From Obelidium mucronatum (taxonomy: Eukaryota > Chytridiomycota > Chytridiomycetes > Chytridiales > Chytriomycetaceae), in contig JAIVFH010000226.1 of the NCBI GenBank assembly GCA_025765595.1, forward strand, positions 1 through 44,929: 44,929 nucleotides of DNA, read 5' to 3'. Positions 11,501-19,600 of the stretch are shown here, piece by piece. A program made the translations under genes and the position numbers. The notes beneath the pieces were generated by a model that ran no database searches, had not been told where the DNA came from, and saw only the letters and a program-made list of their open reading frames with translations. The stretch's first letter is position 1. The number at the start of each line of letters is the position of its first letter.

Positions 11501-14500
11501 TCCAGTGGTTTAAAGTCAGTCTTGTGGCGCGATAGCGATCTGCCTTTGTTAACTAAAATGAGATTTGGGTTAGGATTAAAGTTACGAAGCATATTTCTTT
11601 TACTAACCCGGAAAGCATTCAACCAGAACCGGAATGTTGACTTCATTGTTCGATGGTTTTTTTGATTCCGAACAATCTCTCCCTAATCAAATGCTATTTT
11701 TTCAACAACAAAGAAAAAAAATACAAACCAGCAGGATAAATTCTTACCGCGATTCTATATAGTTTAATCTGGCGCTTTCGTTTCCACAAACAAAATGAAT
11801 CCCTGAGTCGCGTCTCCTGCTTTGCAGATACAAAAGTGTTCAAATTCCGGAGCAAAAGTTCCTTCTTTTGACACGCGCGCATCCATATCCTGAAAAATTT
11901 TTCTTGAAAGACTGCAGTGATATTATTAGAAAATCAAAAAGCAACACCGATGCACAACGTCATTTTACCTAGTTGTGCTTCATACACAGACCCCCAATGC
12001 TTTTGACAGCTTCTTCGCCAAGTCTGAAAAATCAAACTGTGATTTTTTTGACGCTTTTTTTTTTTAGTTTCACCCCATCAAATCAAAAAAACTCAACTTT
12101 TTCACATGCATGTTTGATTCCACAACAATATACTCGTATTCAGCAACATTTTTGTTGAGTCTTTCAATCCAGAGAAGGAGGTATCTTCGCAGCTTGTACT
12201 GTTAATAAAAACCGTTTTTCAGTATTTCGAAAAGCCAAAAAAAAAAAAAAAGGAAGAAGACGTATAACAAAAAAACGGGCAACGTAAAACAACTCACGTT
12301 CTCACTCAATACTGCTACAGCGGATTCAATACGATCCAGTTTCTTCTTTCGCGCGAAAATCTCCCTCCATTCTGGACAAATATAATCAACACAACCAAGC
12401 CAAGAAAAAAAAAGAAGTTTGACTCTCACTGAAGAGCGCGTTTCTCTTTTGCCGTGCCATTTGATTAGACAGAAACTCTTCATGTCTCACATACCACGTC
12501 AATGTCGTTTTTTCCTTCTTCCTGTTTCGAAGGAAAGATTTTTTGCATAAGCCATTTAAATAATAAAGATCATTAATCAAGAAGGGCTGATGAAAAAAAA
12601 GAAAAAACCTCTTTCGCCACTTTATCCAAAACACCACCAACATCTTCTTGTTTGAGTTCATCACGGCACATGTTCTGGAATCCACATATTCCCGAAATTT
12701 CGTCTTCCAAATGGGAAACAGTTTCTGGTACATGTTCAGCGCGTTGTGTTTCTTTTTTTTTTTTTCCAATGTCAAAAAAAATACGATAAGTACAGTCAAC
12801 ATACCTCGGCTGTTTTTCCTTTCCACACCCAAAAGTCGCATTTATTTTGCCAGGTCGTAAAACAGCTTGACAATCGATCCACAACCGAAGTTTTAATGAC
12901 ATCTTTTACCAAAAAAAAAAAAAAATCAATAACATGCACAAAAAAAACCTTCCCCCTCCACTCTACTTTTTTTTTGGTACCTTTCACAATATCACAAAGC
13001 CCATTCAATTCATCCAAAGATCGAACTTGACTTCCAGTTTCATAAAACAACATTCGACTGATTTGATAACTCTTTTGAGATATTTTGGCGTGAAACGGGT
13101 CAACGAGACGCATGTATCGAGTATGCCGGATCCATTGAAGCATGTATTTTTTGAGTTTATGCAGTTTCCATGCTTTTAATCTGGTTTTTAGAGACTACCG
13201 CCAAAAAAAATACGAGTTAAATGTGGAGGTTTAAATTTTAAAAAAAAAACAGGGTATGTATGAAAAAAAAAATGTAACGTACGTATTCCCGAATGAAAAT
13301 CCGTTTCCACTTGTAAAAAAAGTTGTGCATGTGTGCGAGGTTGTTGTCGGATTCAAGAGAGTCAGCAACGATGGTCAATATCCGCTTGTCGTTTGTCCAT
13401 AGGATCCAAATGTCAAAGTATTTTTGTTTGAGTTCGAATCGACGGGATTTCCGAAGGTTCCTGATTATTTATTTTTTTTGTGACATGTCATAATTATTCT
13501 GATGGAGTCCCTTTTTTTTTGGTGGCAACTTACAGCTTGTCTTGCCACTTTTGGAAACATTGAGAAACTAAATCTGATTTTCGAATCACTTGATGTGTTG
13601 TTGCTCGTTTCTCTATTCTGTTTTGTTGTTTTCTTGAACAACCGAAAGAGTGTGTAAATACATTGGTCAAAAGAATGCAAAAATCAACACACACCTCTTC
13701 TTCCATTCACCAAAAAAGTTTGAAATCAAGCTACTTTGCCGGAAATTGACTGATACTCTAGCTGAAAAAGGCGTAGTTGAATTATCTTTCCTCAAAACAA
13801 AAATCCCACACCATTCTTCAGCCTCAAGGTCCAAAGTTTGAAAGACTGTCGCTTCAAGTGAAATTCTATTAATCCACTAATTCGCTCAAGTCCATCGGTC
13901 AATAGAAAGTTTTTGATGAATGTCCTTCTCCAAGTCTGTTTGTTTTTTTTACAAAAGAAATGTGGGTTTCAAGAATTACAAAACTTAAAAACCAAAAATG
14001 TACCTTCAAGTATCGACGCACGAGATGAATCTCGTAAACTGCCGCAGCCAAGTCATTATTCAGTTCCTGTTTTCTCTTGAATGATCGCGATTTGTATGCC
14101 CTGTGTAGCCACTTTTTGAAACACCCATTCAAAAGCCGTTGTTGATTATTGTGTTTTGCTTGAGCGGTTGGAATAAATGCGTGATCGTGGAGATGTTTGA
14201 ATGCTTTTGCTTTGCGATTAATCTATTTCGATGTATGAGTTGGAGGAACTTCAGTATTCCAGTAAAAGAGGCACCATTGTTTCGCCTACGGCGAATATCA
14301 CTGCCTTCGGCAGTATGCCCTACATTTCTTTGATCCAACGCTTTCTTCCAAGACTCGAAATAAAACGCAAGAGAGTTTGATTTCCAAACTTGAACCGCAA
14401 GAACCCAGTTGGTCACAATAAAACTCCGTTCATGACGAGATCGACGCGTTAACCTTTTTTTTTTTGAAGAACATGTTTTTTTCGAGTAAGTCCTGGAGAC

Positions 14501-15303
14501 ACATCTTCGCAAAGTGTCTTACAGTAACCAAGCAGTAAACGCTTTTCTGATTGTTTTTTCGTATGACATGACATGATCATAAGAATCACTTGAACCCTCC
14601 TCCTCATCCATTTGGGCAACAGTAAAACCATTTTCATCAACGATTGAATCATTCACTGGATCTTCAAGAAAAACGGGCGGTATGATGGGGTATCGAGATG
14701 CTTGATTCCTTGGTATGACTTTCACAGGACTAATGTGGCTGATTTCGCATTGAGGAAGATTCAACTCAGTCAATAAAGACGCGTTCGTATTTTGCAGATT
14801 TGACTTTGATTGATTTGCGTGTACACGAGAATTCATGATTGATTGGATAGCGTCGAATTCTGCGTCCATTTGGGGATCCACGTTTTCCGAGTCGAATGCG
14901 GCGGTGTATTCCAAGTGTGGCGGCGATACGAGAGTGTTTAGGTCGAGGTCCCAGACTGGCGTGTTGAAGCGGCGTGCGTTCTGCATCAAGTCAAGAGGTG
15001 AGTTGTCCGAGAAAGGCAGACAACAGGATAGAACGAAAACAAAAGAAAAACAAAAAAACCAACCCAGACGACCGTCGCCGCAAAGCGCGGCCAGCCGCCG
15101 CCCGCTTCGAGGCGCGCCGGACTCAGCGCGGCAAAGAAGCGGCGGGCTTTTGCCCAGGCGCCGGCGTCGACGGCGGCGTCGAAGGCGGCGTCCTTCTGCA
15201 GCGCGTCGATGGCGCGGCCGACGCGCGCGTGGCTCGGCGCGGCGCCACAAAACTGCGCGAGTCGCGACGCTGCCGCAAACAGAAGCACGCTGGCGTCCGC
15301 CAT
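8540..15303 (-). CDS. Sfi1-like centrin-binding repeat protein (large, many exons)
   Basis: Sfi1 proteins are long helices that bind one centrin per Trp-centred repeat at the spindle pole body or basal body. Well-supported exons are the complement of 15064-15303, 14523-14980, 14324-14453, 14004-14222, 11280-11552 and 9823-11203, with a last exon ending at the stop at 8540. Between 13.9 and 11.6 kb more short exons exist, whose borders I could not all fix. The 460-residue exon alone holds about 13 repeats of the form F/L-x2-W-K/R, for example GFKTWKQH, FFGIWKSR, VLGVWRHE, LFLRWKRR, VFEAWKRR, VFATWKGK and LLGLWKRK. Exon 1 is Ala-rich and GC-rich (start MADASVLLF), and exon 2 is acidic. The last exon has an Asn/Ser-rich segment followed by more W repeats. 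The start lies 42 bases after the stop of the F-box/LRR gene. The family call is firm; the full exon set is not. Confidence 0.85.
14281..14314 (-). repeat. two adjacent 15-nt hairpins in an Sfi1-like intron
   Basis: On the gene strand they are ACTGCC-GAA-GGCAGT (14300-14314) and TTCGCC-GTA-GGCGAA (14281-14295). The first starts 9 nt after the GT of the intron. Relative to the UAP1 hairpins, its second base pair changed from C-G to T-A, a compensatory change that keeps the stem. Confidence 0.85.
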
Positions 15304-15305
15304 CG

Positions 15306-15338
15306 GATAAAATAAAATAAAATAAAATAAAATAAAAT
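15306..15338. repeat. (AAAAT)n microsatellite
   Basis: About six units of the pentamer fill the 42-base gap between the F-box/LRR stop codon and the Sfi1-like start codon. Any promoter for the Sfi1-like gene must lie here or inside the neighbouring gene. Confidence 0.9.
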
Positions 15339-15345
15339 GTAAATT

Positions 15346-16401
15346 TCACAGCTGCATCCAGCCACTCTCAGTGTCGCAGTGGAGGCCGGCGTTCCACCGC
15401 AAGTCGCAGGTGTCAATACTGCCACGCAACGCATCAAGCTCGCGGGGAATGCGGCCACTCAGCCGGTTCTTGTTGATGCCCAAATACTTGAGCTGCGACA
15501 ACTTGCCCATCTCGGCTGGAATACCACCAGACAAGCTACAATTGTTGAGGCACAGCTCCTGTAGACTCTCAAGATCGCCAATTTCACTGGGAATCAATGA
15601 GCTCAAGCCAGGATTACTGTGCAGATACAACTGCTTCAACTTTGAAAGCTTTCCCCAATCTTCAGGAATCGAACCTTTGACTCCAGTTTCTGCAATCACT
15701 AATCGTTCAAGACACGCAAGGTTCCCAATCTCCACAGGAAGATTCCCAGACAAGTCCTTGTTATCTGATAAAACCAGTTCTTTGAGATGAGTTAAATTCC
15801 CTAGCTCAGTTGGAATCAAGCCGCAAAGGAGGTTCGAAGCCAGATTTAATCTCAACAGCTGATCAAGCATCCCGATTTCTCGCGGAATCTCACCAGAGAG
15901 CTTATTATATCCCAGATCCAACACGCGCAGCGACTTCATTTCTTTAATCTGTGGTGGAATGACACCACTCAAGCTACAACGGTTGAAGTTCAAAATTCCA
16001 GTGTTTGGTAATCGCCACAAACTCAATGGTATCTGCGTATCTATCCTTGTTCTTGAATATCCATTTTCTTTACAGACACCCCATTTGATTACTTTCAAAT
16101 GCATCAAAACTAATCGCGAATAAACAGCCTGAGACGCTGGTGGGACGTGAAAGTAGACGATATCCCATTCGTTAGGAGCATATGACTTTGTCTTTGAATG
16201 ACACTCTTTAATGTTAACGAAATGCATCCAATTGAGCAGGGCAAATGATTCAGTTGCCAGTACGCTCTGAATGCTCTTTGATACACCCGCCAGCTTGAAT
16301 ACTTTTGCAGGATGGATCCAACAAAGTACTTGCTCTACAATGTCCAACGGGAGGTTAGGAAGCCGAACCGACGACGTCCTGGCGGGGCTTTGGGGCTTCA
16401 T
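15346..16401 (-). CDS. F-box / leucine-rich repeat protein
   Basis: A single-exon gene of 351 residues. The N terminus (residues about 14-55) resembles an F-box: LPNLPLDIVEQVLCWI followed by VFKLAGVSKSIQSVL. This would link the protein to an SCF ubiquitin ligase. After a spacer, from about residue 125, come roughly eight leucine-rich repeats of the plant-specific type, with the signature L-x-G-x-IP-x-E-I/L-G, for example LSGVIPPQI, LSGEIPREIG, LCGLIPTELG, LSGNLPVEIG and LSGRIPREL. The last repeat leads into a Cys-containing cap (CDLRWNAGLHC). No signal peptide or membrane segment is seen, so a cytosolic or nuclear place is likely. The substrate is unknown. It ends 42 bases before the Sfi1-like start on the same strand, and diverges from hydrolase 1 with 226 bases between the start codons. 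Confidence 0.85.
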   Translation of the reverse strand: MKPQSPARTSSVRLPNLPLDIVEQVLCWIHPAKVFKLAGVSKSIQSVLATESFALLNWMHFVNIKECHSKTKSYAPNEWDIVYFHVPPASQAVYSRLVLMHLKVIKWGVCKENGYSRTRIDTQIPLSLWRLPNTGILNFNRCSLSGVIPPQIKEMKSLRVLDLGYNKLSGEIPREIGMLDQLLRLNLASNLLCGLIPTELGNLTHLKELVLSDNKDLSGNLPVEIGNLACLERLVIAETGVKGSIPEDWGKLSKLKQLYLHSNPGLSSLIPSEIGDLESLQELCLNNCSLSGGIPAEMGKLSQLKYLGINKNRLSGRIPRELDALRGSIDTCDLRWNAGLHCDTESGWMQL

Positions 16402-16627
16402 AATTACATGGAGAGATTCTAAAAATAAAACGCGAAACAGATGGCAGCCATGGCAGTCAAGAACTGCACTGATATGTATCTACAATGTTCAATCGAAAAG
16501 CCGGAAACAATCAAGAAGTGGCTGGTTGAGGCTGGCTTGAACAATAAGGCTCACCAAGCCCAAATTTAATCTTATTATAAAAGCGAGGAGAGACTGCAAA
16601 CTTCCGAAAAAAAAAAATTGTCGAAAA

Positions 16628-19600
16628 ATGGTTTCTGGTCTTGTCCTTCTCACTCTGGCAGTTACAACCGTCACTGCTTCAACTCCCGGGGTAACCTTTC
16701 GTTTTTGGGACTATTATAGTGAGCCAACTCATACTAACGCGATGCATTTTGTTAGCCAATCAAGTCAATTGTTGCTTTGGGAGACAGGTTCGTAACCCCA
16801 AATTGGAAATTGAAGTTAAACCGCCAACTCTTGCAAACTACTATCACAACACAGTCTCAGTGACACTGGAAACGTTTTCAAAATCTATGGAATTCCACCA
16901 GCGCCATACTGGAAGGGACGATTGTAAGTCTCAACCAAGTAGTCAAATTTCCTTCCAAATCTAACAAATATACCCATCATAAAGCACCAACGGCCCCAAT
17001 TGGGTTGAACACCTTTCTGGCCACCTTTCCAACGCAACGTTGTACAACTTTGCCTACGGTGGTAGCACCGCCAACGTGTCCAACTCCGCCGGCAGAAACC
17101 TTACCGGAACTCCAATTCCAGTGTCCTCCCTCCCCGACGTTTCTCAGCAGCTCGCGCTTTTCCAGAAGGACCCTGTTGCCAGCAAGATTGAGCTTGCATC
17201 GACCTTGTTTACGATTTTCTCTGGAGGAAATGACATCAACTACCAGATTGATGCTGGCAAGGCGCCAGACGTTCGTTCTATTGCAGGTAAGATTGCAGCT
17301 TCTGCTGTTTGCTTTTGCAACGTGTCCTTTTTAGCCTCAGCTATAAAGCTACACATCCTTTTTCTCTGTGCGGCGACATTTTGCTGAGCCACCATTATAA
17401 TAAAGTGATGGCCCCCCTATTTCATTGATTTGTCAATAAACGCTATTGATAAGAAACTCAGTTTCCAATAATTACAAAATATTGGAAGTCACTAACCAGA
17501 GTTTGCGCATATTTGACATGAAGAATTGACTTCAATTTTTAGTTCCTGTTTCATTGAATTCAGTTTCCAATAATCACAGATTATTGGAAATGACTCACCA
17601 CTATAAAGAAGAGTCATCAACAAGAAGGTATAATTTCCAACATTCCTGAAATATTCGAAGGATCCCCTAATGAAACTGGATTTCTTTTTCCATTTATCAT
17701 CTTGATGACTAATCACTTCTTCTGCTACTTCTGCGATAGCAATTTGGTCAACATTCATCTTGATTGCATTCAAATGAGGACAAACTAGGAAGCCAAATAC
17801 ATACCACCCAAATATTCCTACGTTGAAAGAATTCAGTTCAATACCAAACAAACTGAATAATTTTTCATTTAGTAAAAAGTTATGTCAAAGCAGTGATGCA
17901 AGCAAGTTGATATTTATCTGTGTTCCAATAAAAGTAAAATATTGGAAGAATTCTTTGTTTTCTAACAATTCAACTTTTATTGGAAAAAGAATCACCTCCC
18001 AAAATGTCCTGAAGATTTCAAACTTAACATGCTAGTTGGCAAATCAAAGTTAAAATACCAAGACCGTCTATTGGAATCTGCCTTCTACTTCTGCCATGGA
18101 GTTATGGTTTGAAGCATAGGCAAAGAGTTACGGAGAAAAAATTTGAAATATTATGATAAAGAGTTTGGTTCAAAGTACGCAGATGAGAAATTCTGCAGGG
18201 GGGGATTTGTCTTCTTTTATACTTTTCCCGCCCAAACCAAGCACCTGCCAAGCACTGTGAATGAAAACCAAGCAATTTGAATTGTGTGCAAAAAAACAAG
18301 ACAACAGCAGCTGCCACACTGACTCATGAACAACAAACAAACAGAGCTGTAGTAAGGACATGGCGCCATCCTCAGTGTCTCATCTGTTGCTAAATTACTT
18401 AAAAAAAGCGGCCGTAAAAGGACTCTGCTTCAGACACCCACCTTTGGAGTGTCCAGTACTCATAGGTTCCATCATTGTTTCAAAGCTTGCTGAAATTCTG
18501 TTGATTGGGTGTTAGCTGGATACAAATGAGCCTGCAGCATGCTGGGTGAAATGCTGCTGTCTTCCAATAATCCAAGATTATTGGAAACTGCAAAGAGTAA
18601 AAATACTGACTCATTTACATTAAACCACAGCTCCATTAGTTGTTACAAAGAAGTTATTTTCTACTTTGCCAAAACAATACAAGTAAGTGTGTCTGATCGC
18701 CTTCCAATAGCTTCATTTTATTGGAAGCAGGTCAGCTGAATGAAAAAGATCCAGATGACAAAGGTTGGTTAGGGTTTAGGGTTAACCCTTCTTCCAATAA
18801 TTCTATTTTATTGGAAGCCTTTCGCAATTAATAAGTTGTTATTCAGCTTGACCAAACCTGGACTTTGATCAAGTACATACCTGAACTTTTAAAAAAGCCC
18901 CAATTCAGAAACTTAAGGGAGGGGTTTCCAGCTGTGCAGATTGAGGGAAGCCAGGACCAGCAGAAAGGCAATCTCGACAGGCATGGTGTCCTCAACATTG
19001 CACAAGTCCAGGTTGAGCAACTCAAGCTGCAACAGTGCGCCAAACTCATGCAGAATCACACGGCACCGCAGAAGTGGTGTGACACAATGTTGAAGGGGGC
19101 GACGCGTACGAGGACGCCAACCTCCAACGTTGACACAATGTCGAAGGTGGCAATGCGTACGAGGACGCCAACCTCCAACGTAGCACCAACTTGCGCAGTG
19201 GCTCTGTATTGCGCTGGCAAGTCAAGTCCTTGATGCGGGTGCCTGGCACAGATCAACAAACAAATAGATGCACTGGACAACCTCAACAGGGAGTATGGGT
19301 ACTGGCAATTACTCTGCAGCAATGTCTGCTGAATCTGTAGCTGTGACTCCAAAGTCTTTGTACAAAACACCCATACCTTGTTCTTTGTTGTGCAGCAAAG
19401 GCTGATCATTGCAGGTGACTAAGACGTGACTCTGGGTGGAACTAACCAATCAGTAAACTTTGCGCTGCTTTTGCGTCAATGGAAAAACTCCAGTGCCAAG
19501 TGCACCAGCCGCCAGGTCTACTGTCAGCTTGTGGACAATCCTTGACGTCATTCTGCGACAGCAAAAAACCAGCCTTGGTGAACATGGTCCCAGTGCTGCT

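Noticed and set aside
14835..15320. Arg-rich plus-strand frames over the Sfi1-like first exons
   Set aside because: They are produced by the GC-rich first exon and its AT-rich intron; the minus strand has the real exons with matching splice sites.
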